A stretch of 23,629 nucleotides of DNA from an uncultured Clostridium sp. (GCA_947174825.1 CAMWKN010000001.1:1-23629), one strand, 5' to 3'. Shown: positions 1-8,662, counted from the first letter of the stretch. Made by a program: numbers and translations. The notes: a model not told the origin generated them from the letters alone.

Positions 1-3000
1 TTCACGTATTGTATGTCATCGCTCAAACTAACTGGTCTTGGGAAGAATGACTGCTTAAATTCTTTAACGGTCATTCTTACTACCTGTATATCAGTAGAAT
101 TCGTGCTATCTCCCACACAAGCCTCAAATCGCTTACCAATATTATCCCACATATCATAACCACCACGAGTTTCTAATACATACTCTGACCCACCTACTCT
201 GTTAATGGTTCGATAGGTAAACTGTAACACTGCATCATTGCTGAGACCCTTCATCCAATCCGCATTTTTGGATTCCCAACTAAGATAAGTAGATGCCAAA
301 GAGTTCTCAAACAATGTCACTGGCGTCGGTGCCGGTGTGGCTGTCGGCGCTGGTGTTGCATTCGGATCTACCGTTGGCTTCGGTGTTGGTGTTGGCTTTG
401 GTGTGGCTGTCGGCTTCGGTGTAGAAGATGCCTTTTCAATCGGTGCCGCACCTGCCTTGTATTCTTTGTAGCGATAATCCTCTATAAATTCAGAAGATAC
501 TCCGGATACTGAGAACTTATAGTCACGTTCTTCATCCGATGAATTCACCAGTTTGATATTAAGCTCATCCTCTGTCGGATCTGCTGTTTCCTCATCATCC
601 GCATTATTATTTGGCAGAATCTCCAACTTATCAGCTGTAATATACGGATATTTGTAAGATGCCTCATATGCCCCTATCAGGGTATTAATGAATAACTGCA
701 TCTCTAACTTGGTGGTTCCACTGTTATCCAGAGAAATACCATCATAGAAAACATTATCTACATTGTACAGATAATAGTTATTCCATGCATCATTTGGTGA
801 AATACCATAGGTAGTATCCTCTTTTCCTGACAGACAATACCATACATCCGCCATTGGGTTTACCAGATTTAACTGATAATCCTGTGAACGATAGCCACTA
901 ATTGGTACCTGATTCTTATCTTCAAATCGATCCAAAATATCCATTCCCGGATCAGTAATGGTATATGGATATACACAAACTGTACCATTATTGATCTGAC
1001 TCAAAGTATCTGTGGTCTCTGCCTTTGATCCATATGCCACTGCAGAACCATCTTTCTTCTTCCAGATCTCATTCTTAAACGGCAGATACTGATTATCAGA
1101 CTTTCCAGTCTCTGTCAGCTTATTATAAGTGTATTCCAGATTCTTATAACTATTGTAATCCTTGGATGAATACTGCTGTGCTGCATTGCTCTTATCAGCA
1201 TAAGTAGCAACATCATTGTACTTCTTTGTTGATTCACTGCTTGAAGTGTAACGGCTCAATCCGGCGCTGTCTTTCAACAGTTTTGCCACACCATTTACCG
1301 CTTCGTCCCCGGCGTCATAAATAGAATTCGCTGTATAAATTACGCTACGTCCATTTTCAGACAACCAGGATGCAAATGCTACTGCACCATTACTGTTATC
1401 AGCCTTTTCAAATTCCTCACCACAGCTGAACAGATATACACCATATTCTGCATAAGCGGAAGGATAATAGTAATCTCCTCCAGAAGTAAAGTTCTCTCTG
1501 GAATTTGATTTCATATCATACTGATCGGAATTCACAAACTGGAATGCTTCCAGATAACCCATCTGATCAATCGTTGTTCCTGATTGACTCAAAGGTATGG
1601 TGGTTACTGTAATCTCATAATCATCCAGATCCTTTGCATATTTCGCAAACAGGCTGCTGCTCTTTGCTTTCTTCAGCTCTTCCTCCAGATTTGCCTTGGA
1701 CTTTTTATAATCCTTTGACGGAATTACCTGTAGTACATTAATCTTATTCTTTACCTTTGCTCCACTGTCATCCTCATTACCCACATATCTGGATACACCG
1801 GAAGTAACTGTCTTGATATTTTCATTGTCGATACTGAATACTTCAAATTTCCATGCGATTGCACCATTCGTTCTTTCACTGTCAACCGTATAGGTAATCT
1901 GATATTTTGCCTCCTGTATCTTACCTTTCGCATCCTTGGTTCCTGCCGAATATACTGCTCCCGTCTGAGCATCACTATCCCAGGTACAAACTTCGGAACC
2001 ATCCTCTGCTTCGGTAATAATACCATCACCATTGGTATCTACATAGAGACGGACACCATATTTCATATTGGTTCCCTTCTGAACATTTTCATCTCCCGGA
2101 TAACCAATCGTAAAGCTAAATGTCAACTTATTCCCTTTTAATGTAGCCTTCGTCGTATCATCATCCTTGTCACTATCCACAATATTAAGATATGGTTGTG
2201 GTGTAGAAAGAGTAACAGGTGCTCCCTTTACCTCATTCGATACAATATTGGACGTCTTCATTTTTGTTAATGAAACAACATTACTCTTGGAATTCACATC
2301 CTCAATCAATTTATTAATATTAGATGAAATATCCACATTTTTCTGGTATAGGGAGGTACTGGTATGATAATATAACACATCAGCAAGCATCAACACATTA
2401 CCAGATTTTACATAGGATTTCAGTTTGCTTACCTGCTCGCTGATAATATCTGTACCTGCCAAACGGTAATTGCTGTTACCGTTCTTAATCGTATCACCTA
2501 CATGTAAATACAACTTACTGGTCAGATTTGCATCGTTATATCTGGCATCATCTTCCTCAAACCATCCTCCCAGAGAACCATGATCCATATTAGTAACCGC
2601 TGTATTCATCTTTCCTCTACAGGTTCCAATATAGACCAGATCGTAATCACTCAAGTCAATCTTACTTCCATTGAACTCGGCTGTTGTCATATGTACCGGT
2701 GGCTCAACTTCCATTTTATATTTCGTTTTCGGGAACAGTGCCTTCAACGATGTCTCATTGAGATAAAAATCATTGGAAGGCTCAATCTCCAAAGAACGGA
2801 TAGATTTCTTATTTCTGGATCCCGTTGTATTATTTCCACCCTTTTCATAATTCAAAAGGAAGAACATAATATCTAATGGAGATAATTTATCTTTTCCCTC
2901 ACCACGATCATCAAACCATTCATGAACACCAGATGTAAACTGCTGATCCCTGTCAAAGCTATCACTGGTACCCAATACAAAGATCGTATTGTTACTGTTA

Positions 3001-4817
3001 TAAATATAAGTATAAGTCAAAATCGCCTCTCCCGGGAAGTTCAGGAATGAACCACCGTAGAAATTGATTTTGTACTTTTCTAACAGTTCCTTACCTGCTG
3101 CTGTTCCCCAGCCATATTGATTGGTAATGCCATTGATATATGGTAAAAATGCTTCCGGACACCATGATGTCTGTGCATCTCCCTCCTGAATGGTATTACA
3201 TCCCTTACCGTCTATGGTCTGGATTACCGGCTGATTCGTGGATACCAATGGTGTATAGAACAGGTCATAGAACACATCCTGATCCATTAAAGTATCCATC
3301 AGAACGAACTTATAAAAATTATTTTCCCTGCCCTTATTACCACCACTGTATGACTTATTGAGAGTCATCTCATCATAATTTAGGAAATAAGTGGTGTTAT
3401 TGTGAGGTTCACCACCCTTGATTTCATCCATCAAAGTTTTTGCCATAATGACTGGAGCATAAGCATACTGGTTATCTCCGGAATAATCAATCAGTGTATT
3501 TTTGATATTTCCATTCTCATCATATTCATACTTGGTCAGTCCATTGGCTTTGAAATATAATTTTTCTGCCACTTCCCAGCCAATATCATTATTGGTATCA
3601 AAGAAAGAAGAATTTGCATTGGCTCCCGTCTCCGGATCATTCATAAACTTCTCAAAAGGTTCTGATTTTCCAACATTAGAAGCAATTCCAGACTCGGAAC
3701 TCTTATGGATCCAGATCAAATCTGCATAGTCAATATACTGTGGATTATCCCGCAGCTGTGTCGGCTCTACCGGTTTTACCACGATAGAATAATCATCCAC
3801 TTCCTCTTTGGTTTTGATACGTAAGGTGTAACGCAGGAAATCGTTGTAATGTACAAATATAGATTTAGGTACCAAATTATAAATTTGCGTTCCATCTTCA
3901 TCTTGATGATAGCCACCACCAGGCATAGTATAATATTCATCCTCTGTCCACGTTGTATATTCTCTATCACCGGCAGCATATGCACCGTTAATTGTATCTA
4001 CAGATGCATCTTTCTCAAAAGCAGGTTTATTTTCCTTCTGTGCATGGAAATCATAATTTGGAGCCTCGCCTCCCAGACTGACCCAAATAAAATCTCCCTG
4101 ACCAAATTCTTTCTGTCTCTCAAATACCGGACGTCCTTTATCATCCACACCGACTATATTAAAGTTACCCTTTACCGATGTTCCTGCTACTTTTTCAAAA
4201 TATCCCTTAATAGATATAGATTCACTCTTATGGAACCAGCGATATTTATAGTCTGGATCATCTTCTTTTAATCCCTTACCAGGATAATCTTCAAACGCAA
4301 AACACTGTTTGACCACGGCACCAGAATTTGCCCAGCTCAAACCACCTGTAGTTCCTATATGGGAATCATAAGTCTTTTCCTCACCAATGGAACGGTAGTA
4401 TGCTGCCTTTTCCTTACTGTAACATCCGGCTCTGGAATAGATATCTACCGGCTCACAGCCCTCAATCATATACCCCATTTCTTCAACGCCCTGCCACGGA
4501 ACCAACTCCAAAACAAGGAATGGATTCTCGGCAGTTCCCATGGTCTTCCGATCTCCGGTCTTAATTGTCATATCAATGTTTCGCATAGTGTCTGTCTTCG
4601 CATCTGATGCAAAAGATTTCACACCATACTGATTCGCTTCTGTCTGACTCAAAATACCACGAACCGTAGTATCATTGACAGCCTTAGAGGTCGGACGATG
4701 AAATCCAATGTACGCACCTACCACAGCAATACAACAAACAGCCGCTATAACCGCTGTCTTTTTGTTTCGTAATAGATTACGTAAACTTACTCTGCTTTTT
4801 TTCCTTCCCCAACTCAT
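1..4817 (-). CDS. Giant membrane-anchored multi-module protein, last visible gene of the pilus operon (partial, C-terminus missing)
   Basis: The reading frame is open from ATG at 4817 to the left edge (1605 full codons, no stop). GGAGG at 4825-4829 lies 7 nt upstream. The start MSWGRKKSR is basic and is followed by one hydrophobic helix (about residues 25-44, TAVIAAVCCIAVVGAYIGF), so the rest should be extracellular; there is no prepilin cleavage motif. Three modules share a strand such as LVLELVP, RSLEIEPS or INVLQVIPS, with a later strand such as DYADLIWI, DYDLVYIG or YGVYLFSCG, resembling GATase1/Rossmann-like folds. Residues 927-938 form an EF-hand-type loop. Residues about 1463-1503 are a Pro/Thr-rich linker followed by another domain (TYLSWESKNADWMKG onward). 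From memory it resembles DUF5057-type proteins of Lachnospiraceae; I cannot confirm that. Its place after four minor prepilins suggests a pilus-associated surface protein or adhesin, which is inference. Confidence 0.85.
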   Translation of the reverse strand, partial: MSWGRKKSRVSLRNLLRNKKTAVIAAVCCIAVVGAYIGFHRPTSKAVNDTTVRGILSQTEANQYGVKSFASDAKTDTMRNIDMTIKTGDRKTMGTAENPFLVLELVPWQGVEEMGYMIEGCEPVDIYSRAGCYSKEKAAYYRSIGEEKTYDSHIGTTGGLSWANSGAVVKQCFAFEDYPGKGLKEDDPDYKYRWFHKSESISIKGYFEKVAGTSVKGNFNIVGVDDKGRPVFERQKEFGQGDFIWVSLGGEAPNYDFHAQKENKPAFEKDASVDTINGAYAAGDREYTTWTEDEYYTMPGGGYHQDEDGTQIYNLVPKSIFVHYNDFLRYTLRIKTKEEVDDYSIVVKPVEPTQLRDNPQYIDYADLIWIHKSSESGIASNVGKSEPFEKFMNDPETGANANSSFFDTNNDIGWEVAEKLYFKANGLTKYEYDENGNIKNTLIDYSGDNQYAYAPVIMAKTLMDEIKGGEPHNNTTYFLNYDEMTLNKSYSGGNKGRENNFYKFVLMDTLMDQDVFYDLFYTPLVSTNQPVIQTIDGKGCNTIQEGDAQTSWCPEAFLPYINGITNQYGWGTAAGKELLEKYKINFYGGSFLNFPGEAILTYTYIYNSNNTIFVLGTSDSFDRDQQFTSGVHEWFDDRGEGKDKLSPLDIMFFLLNYEKGGNNTTGSRNKKSIRSLEIEPSNDFYLNETSLKALFPKTKYKMEVEPPVHMTTAEFNGSKIDLSDYDLVYIGTCRGKMNTAVTNMDHGSLGGWFEEDDARYNDANLTSKLYLHVGDTIKNGNSNYRLAGTDIISEQVSKLKSYVKSGNVLMLADVLYYHTSTSLYQKNVDISSNINKLIEDVNSKSNVVSLTKMKTSNIVSNEVKGAPVTLSTPQPYLNIVDSDKDDDTTKATLKGNKLTFSFTIGYPGDENVQKGTNMKYGVRLYVDTNGDGIITEAEDGSEVCTWDSDAQTGAVYSAGTKDAKGKIQEAKYQITYTVDSERTNGAIAWKFEVFSIDNENIKTVTSGVSRYVGNEDDSGAKVKNKINVLQVIPSKDYKKSKANLEEELKKAKSSSLFAKYAKDLDDYEITVTTIPLSQSGTTIDQMGYLEAFQFVNSDQYDMKSNSRENFTSGGDYYYPSAYAEYGVYLFSCGEEFEKADNSNGAVAFASWLSENGRSVIYTANSIYDAGDEAVNGVAKLLKDSAGLSRYTSSSESTKKYNDVATYADKSNAAQQYSSKDYNSYKNLEYTYNKLTETGKSDNQYLPFKNEIWKKKDGSAVAYGSKAETTDTLSQINNGTVCVYPYTITDPGMDILDRFEDKNQVPISGYRSQDYQLNLVNPMADVWYCLSGKEDTTYGISPNDAWNNYYLYNVDNVFYDGISLDNSGTTKLEMQLFINTLIGAYEASYKYPYITADKLEILPNNNADDEETADPTEDELNIKLVNSSDEERDYKFSVSGVSSEFIEDYRYKEYKAGAAPIEKASSTPKPTATPKPTPTPKPTVDPNATPAPTATPAPTPVTLFENSLASTYLSWESKNADWMKGLSNDAVLQFTYRTINRVGGSEYVLETRGGYDMWDNIGKRFEACVGDSTNSTDIQVVRMTVKEFKQSFFPRPVSLSDDIQYV
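301..430 (-). repeat. Pro/Thr-rich linker with degenerate short tandem repeats
   Basis: The coding strand encodes runs such as TPKPTATPKPTPTPKPT and VDPNATPAPTATPAPTP, about 35 residues of alternating Thr/Ala and Pro. At DNA level the plus strand shows near-repeats of ggtgttggctttggtg-like units. Such tracts commonly act as extended spacers in surface proteins of Clostridia. The repetitive DNA could change copy number by slippage. Confidence 0.75.
2004..2039 (-). other. EF-hand/dockerin-type calcium-binding loop inside the giant protein
   Basis: In the reading frame of the giant gene, residues 927-938 read DTNGDGIITEAE. Asp or Asn occupies loop positions 1, 3 and 5, Gly is at 6, Ile at 8 and Glu at 12, which is the full set of EF-hand ligand positions. 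The helices expected on both sides are not obvious: the preceding segment GVRLYV looks like a strand. It is more like a calcium loop in a beta-sandwich than a classic EF-hand pair. Confidence 0.7.
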
Positions 4818-4876
4818 TTTGCAACCTCCATTCTTTGTGATGAATATCCCTTTTGACCAAGACAATGTTCCCTATT

Positions 4877-4907
4877 ATTATATCGGATCATTCGGTCTCA
4901 TTATCAA
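4877..4907 (-). promoter_or_regulatory. Possible internal promoter ahead of the giant gene
   Basis: On the minus strand TTGATA (4907-4902) and a perfect TATAAT (4882-4877) are separated by 19 nt, two more than ideal. They lie in the 110-nt gap between the PilW-like prepilin and the giant gene, about 60 nt before its start codon. This could give the giant gene expression apart from the operon. The spacing makes the call weak. Confidence 0.35.
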
Positions 4908-4927
4908 GCTGACCTGCAATCAGACAT

Positions 4928-5608
4928 TTATGGATATTCGACCCATTTGTTTCGGACGGTAATGCCTTCCCGTAATTCATATTTCTGTTTCTGCGCTCTC
5001 ATCTTTATATCTAGATTAATCGTATTATTAGGAATTTTACCGGTTGTAGGATCTGTACCAACCTCAAAACTCTCCACATAACTACAGAACAAATGCTGTG
5101 CACACCAGTCGCTGTCAGACAGGTTCACGGTTGGTACCGTTACATCCGCTGCACCTGTCGCAGTATTTTTATCATAATATATTTTCTTAGAGCCTGGATC
5201 ATAACAAATCACTTCACAGCTGACAGCCTGCTTCGGAACAGAAGCTGGTGCCGCTGTTGCTCCCGGTGATGCAGCCGGATTCGGCGTGCTGGTTGGTGCT
5301 GTCGTTGCTCCTGATGGTGCTGGAGTATGGGTATAGTCCTCTTTGATTTGGTACAGTCTCAAATAACTTGGATCACTTGCCGATGCCCCTGGTTCATATT
5401 CCGCATAATTGGCAGAATATGTCATGTCACGAATTTGATTAATTAACATCTGGGATTCCATCTGCAAATTGAGCTCATTGTGCGCACGCTGATAACTATT
5501 GACACCAGTCTGCATAAACATAACAAGCGCAAGGGCAACAATGGAAAATACTCCCATCGAAATAATCAACTCAATTAATGTAAAGCCATCATCTTCTTTT
5601 CTCTGCAC
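4928..5608 (-). CDS. PilW-like minor prepilin with Pro/Ala/Thr insert
   Basis: The 226-aa product starts with a short leader (about 8 residues) and the class III prepilin motif G|FTLIELIISMGVFSIVAL, so PilD should cleave after Gly8 and the mature protein has Glu at position 5. The hydrophobic N-terminal helix ends near residue 35 and is followed by PilW-like helical residues (NELNLQMESQMLINQIRDM). A low-complexity insert (TPAPSGATTAPTSTPNP and similar) separates this from a C-terminal domain containing WCAQHLFCSYVESF. The chosen start is GTG at 5608, 8 nt from AGGAGG (5617-5622); an ATG at 5614 is only 2 nt from it, so it is a less likely start. The gene follows the GspH-like prepilin by 26 nt and is co-transcribed. 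Likely part of a minor-pilin priming or tip complex, by analogy with PilV/W/X sets. Confidence 0.85.
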   Translation of the reverse strand: MQRKEDDGFTLIELIISMGVFSIVALALVMFMQTGVNSYQRAHNELNLQMESQMLINQIRDMTYSANYAEYEPGASASDPSYLRLYQIKEDYTHTPAPSGATTAPTSTPNPAASPGATAAPASVPKQAVSCEVICYDPGSKKIYYDKNTATGAADVTVPTVNLSDSDWCAQHLFCSYVESFEVGTDPTTGKIPNNTINLDIKMRAQKQKYELREGITVRNKWVEYP

Positions 5609-5626
5609 CGCCATCACCTCCTATTT
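5609..5626 (-). repeat. Copy B of an 18-bp duplicated translation-start cassette
   Basis: AAATAGGAGGTGATGGCG reads here on the minus strand and is identical to 6163-6180. It carries the ribosome binding site of the PilW-like gene and a decoy ATG 2 nt from the AGGAGG, and is followed by GTG where copy A has ATG. Confidence 0.85.
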
Positions 5627-5641
5627 GCTATTTGCTATTTG
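5621..5641. repeat. Three perfect tandem copies of CTATTTG
   Basis: CTATTTG occurs at 5621-5627, 5628-5634 and 5635-5641. On the coding strand this reads CAAATAG, so each copy carries a TAG; the last one supplies the stop codon of the GspH-like gene. Copy-number change would alter the spacing to the next gene without changing either protein. Confidence 0.9.
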
Positions 5642-6162
5642 CTCATCACATGTTTTCCTGTCAGTTGTACTAATGTTACCTTATAATTTTCTTTAACGGA
5701 AAAATTAATTTCCGAAATAAAATCTGTATCTGCATAACCATTAAATTTGGCATAACGATATGCTCCCGTTGCCTTATCAAATGCAATCTGAATAAATTCG
5801 GAATCTTCCAACTTCTGTGATCCACCAGATTTTTCAGCAATCACATCTACTCTGGCACCACCAACATCTGTGACATTAGCATTCGTTTTTAACGAAGCGA
5901 GACTCTCTGCATCATTGGTAGAGAGTACCACTTTGATGCCTTTATCCTTAAATAAATACAAATAAGTAGCTTCCTTCTGCATCATAGTATTTGTCTGTGC
6001 CGTATTTAAGCTGGAATTAAATCTGGCAGCAGATTTTCTCGCATTACTGGAACTGATATACCCAAAGGTTGCTACCGTCGTTCCCATCAGTATAGCAGCG
6101 ATGGCGATTACAATAACCATTTCCACCATCGTAAAACCATCTTCATTTCTCCACTTTTTCAT
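5635..6162 (-). CDS. GspH/FimT-like minor prepilin
   Basis: The 175-aa product begins MKKWRNEDG|FTMVEMVIVIAIAAILMG, a prepilin leader of 9 residues, Phe at +1 and Glu at +5, then a long hydrophobic helix to about residue 33. The segment after it (SSSNARKSAARFNSSLNTAQ) and the total size fit GspH/FimT-type pseudopilins, which are minor subunits of pilus or type II secretion filaments. ATG at 6162 is chosen because it sits 8 nt from AGGAGG at 6171-6176; GTG at 6171 and ATG at 6168 are too close to or inside that site. The stop of the upstream 817-aa gene (6179) lies 16 nt before the start, so translation is probably coupled. The globular part is not similar to anything I can name. Confidence 0.85.
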   Translation of the reverse strand: MKKWRNEDGFTMVEMVIVIAIAAILMGTTVATFGYISSSNARKSAARFNSSLNTAQTNTMMQKEATYLYLFKDKGIKVVLSTNDAESLASLKTNANVTDVGGARVDVIAEKSGGSQKLEDSEFIQIAFDKATGAYRYAKFNGYADTDFISEINFSVKENYKVTLVQLTGKHVMSK

Positions 6163-6180
6163 CGCCATCACCTCCTATTT
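6163..6180 (-). repeat. Copy A of an 18-bp duplicated translation-start cassette
   Basis: Identical to 5609-5626. It includes the last two bases of the upstream stop codon, the AGGAGG ribosome binding site and a decoy ATG before the chosen ATG of the GspH-like gene. Confidence 0.85.
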
Positions 6181-8632
6181 ATTCTTTCTTCCATCTCTCA
6201 TAGAATACCACTTCCTGTGTTTCATCGTCCTCCTGCCCTATAGCAGCATTCACTACCTTTTGGAAATACTTGCTAAACAAATTGTAGAACAAAGGTGTAT
6301 CCATCGCTTTATCCTCTGTAAACATCTCCTCTAACTTGACATTGTTTGCTGAGACTTTCACATTAGTTGATGCCAGAGTAATATCTCCACCAGCTATAAT
6401 CAAACCGGAGAAATCCTTCTGCACCTTTACATCACCAGCTGCAATGATAATTCCTGTATTCAGACCGTTTACTTTACTCTGAGCAGCACTATTCCACACA
6501 TATTCTTTATTAGCCCTCGGCTCAATAATAATTGCCCCTGTTTTACTCTTATTTGTATCTTCAAATAAGTCCGTTTTCGCAGCCATCTGATCTGCATCAA
6601 TTAATACATTATATAAATTGGTTTTATCCTTTGTTCCCTCTTTTGACAAATTGGAATTTTTCGCATCTAACAAACGGTACTGACCTGTCTGAACGGCTTT
6701 CTGTGCCACACTATACGCCTCAACCAAAGCCAGCTGCATAGACATATATTCCTGTGTCTTACTCGTAGCATACCTCTGCAAAGCCAATGAATCAGCCACA
6801 TTAGACTCATTTGCTAATTTAATTTTAACATCTCCGGTGGAAGATGGATCGCGATACAAAACATTGCCTGCTGCATTATATACTTTCGTGTTTTCATCAA
6901 TACTGATACCTGTCGATCCCATGTAAGCAGCATTGGTATCTTTTACTGTAGAATAACGTGGAATAATCTGCTGAAATTGTGGATAAAACTTCATCCGCTC
7001 CACATCACTCTTGAAATTCAGATAGAAATAACTTACTGCATTTGCATCAACGGCTGTATTATGTCTGTAGTATGTTACCAAAGGTTCAGCTGCATTCAGA
7101 TAATCCCAAAGCTTAAAAGCATTCCCCATTTTTGCATCCAACTCTGCGTCTGTAGCTGTGTTTGGATCCAATCCATAGAGGTATTTCAAATAACTACCAT
7201 ACTTGAAAGTGTACTCTGTGTTCGGATTGTCAGAAGAGCGGAAGGTATATTCCCTCTTGCTGGTATCATCATGATTTACACTTGGATTCCATGCCGTCGT
7301 TGCCTCCACAGAAGTAACAAAATCTGTCGGTACATAGTAGGCAATCTGAGAACCTTTGACAGACAAGGATTCACCCATGGCAATATCTTTGTTTTCAATT
7401 GCCTTTGCCGCTCCAAATCTGAGATCCACCTCTGTTGGTTCTGTCTTCTTAGAAATAAATGTTTTACCGGACAATATCAGCTTATTCAGTCCTGACAGAT
7501 TCAAATTAGCACTCATTCCATTGATTAGAATCGCACTACTATATTGTGATTGATCGGATACCTGTGTTAACTCAGCATCCTTGTAATTGGCATTGTAGTT
7601 ATATCCCATATATGCGCCTACAATAGTAACTTCATCACTTTTTCCGCCAATTTCCATATCGTCTGAAACATTACAAACTGCATTGTTCAGTGTCATGACG
7701 TTTTTGGCATTTCCCTTGGTAAAAATATTCTCTACCCACAGGTTTGCTGCCGATCCCTTATATCCATCCAATAAAAACTTAGAACCACCATCTACCACCA
7801 GATCCCCTCTGGTAACAATTTGCTCTGACTTGGCATCCAAGGTAAATCCACCCTTGACCAGGATTCCTGTTTCCGGATTCGACGCCCCTGACTGGTATCG
7901 TCTAACAGTACCTGCATACATATTTCCCTCAACAGATGCACTGGCGTCTGTAATAATCTGATTATCGGCTATCAGCGCATAATTCAAATATTCTGAATAA
8001 GTATCTGCCGTCATCGGCGGTACCGTTACCCGGATATCGGAAGTCACTGTTGTCTTATAATCCTTATAGCCCTCCGTCATAGTAACTCTCACATCCTGTA
8101 ATAACAGGGTATCATTTTCCATTACCATGTATCCATAAGTTTTGCTGTCAACTGTAGTTCCAGCCGGATATTCACCTGTATCCTTATGAGGAAGATAACG
8201 CTCTGCAGCATTAGAATCACTATTGAGAATCAGATAATTCTTTATCACCTCATCCTTATACAAAAGAGGATCATCACCATATTTACATTGCTTGTCGGAT
8301 ATCGCTTCTATCATTTTCTCCAAGAATTTTTTCTTGTACTTAGCCTCCAAATCAACAGAATCACCTGACAGAGAAGCATTGAAATTAGAAAACGCTTCCA
8401 CATAGGCATCTACCGCTGCCTGAGCTGCCAGATCCTCTACTCCGGCACGAACTTCATCCATAATGGAGTCCGTATTATAAAAGTTTTTCTGAGAACCCTT
8501 CTGAGCGATCTTTAAGCGTATATTGGTTATTGTCATAGAGATAACTGCCACTGCCAATAACGAAATAAACGTCATCGCGATAATGGTAAGCACCAATGAG
8601 GATCCTCGCTCATCCTTATAGAATCGTTTCAT
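6179..8632 (-). CDS. Giant PilX-like minor prepilin lacking Glu at +5
   Basis: The 817-aa product starts MKRFYKDERG|SSLVLTIIAM and continues as a hydrophobic helix to about residue 36. The Gly before the cleavage site is present, but mature residue 5 is Leu rather than Glu, as in the GspK and PilX subunits thought to sit at the filament tip. Typical PilX proteins are under 250 aa, so this is several times larger. Residues about 220-345 contain short glycine-punctuated strands (EGNMYAGTV, GILVKGGFTLDA, GDLVVDGGSKFLLDG) and residues about 730-775 similar ones (GIIIAAGDVKV, GLIIAGGDITL), suggesting a beta-helix or bactofilin-like stalk or head. GGAG at 5 nt spacing supports ATG 8632. It lies 30 nt after the 444-aa prepilin. 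Function at the pilus tip is inference. Confidence 0.85.
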   Translation of the reverse strand: MKRFYKDERGSSLVLTIIAMTFISLLAVAVISMTITNIRLKIAQKGSQKNFYNTDSIMDEVRAGVEDLAAQAAVDAYVEAFSNFNASLSGDSVDLEAKYKKKFLEKMIEAISDKQCKYGDDPLLYKDEVIKNYLILNSDSNAAERYLPHKDTGEYPAGTTVDSKTYGYMVMENDTLLLQDVRVTMTEGYKDYKTTVTSDIRVTVPPMTADTYSEYLNYALIADNQIITDASASVEGNMYAGTVRRYQSGASNPETGILVKGGFTLDAKSEQIVTRGDLVVDGGSKFLLDGYKGSAANLWVENIFTKGNAKNVMTLNNAVCNVSDDMEIGGKSDEVTIVGAYMGYNYNANYKDAELTQVSDQSQYSSAILINGMSANLNLSGLNKLILSGKTFISKKTEPTEVDLRFGAAKAIENKDIAMGESLSVKGSQIAYYVPTDFVTSVEATTAWNPSVNHDDTSKREYTFRSSDNPNTEYTFKYGSYLKYLYGLDPNTATDAELDAKMGNAFKLWDYLNAAEPLVTYYRHNTAVDANAVSYFYLNFKSDVERMKFYPQFQQIIPRYSTVKDTNAAYMGSTGISIDENTKVYNAAGNVLYRDPSSTGDVKIKLANESNVADSLALQRYATSKTQEYMSMQLALVEAYSVAQKAVQTGQYRLLDAKNSNLSKEGTKDKTNLYNVLIDADQMAAKTDLFEDTNKSKTGAIIIEPRANKEYVWNSAAQSKVNGLNTGIIIAAGDVKVQKDFSGLIIAGGDITLASTNVKVSANNVKLEEMFTEDKAMDTPLFYNLFSKYFQKVVNAAIGQEDDETQEVVFYERWKKE

Positions 8633-8662
8633 ATGCTCTCCGTCCTTTCTATAATATCATAT

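Noticed and set aside
1751..4607. Many 60-140 codon open frames on the plus strand and in other minus frames
   Set aside because: They are shadows of the giant minus-strand gene: no ribosome binding sites, no recognisable proteins, and they overlap a continuous, well-formed coding frame.
6977..7495. 172-codon plus-strand frame opposite the 817-aa prepilin
   Set aside because: Cys/Ile-rich antisense product without a ribosome binding site; it lies wholly inside a supported gene.
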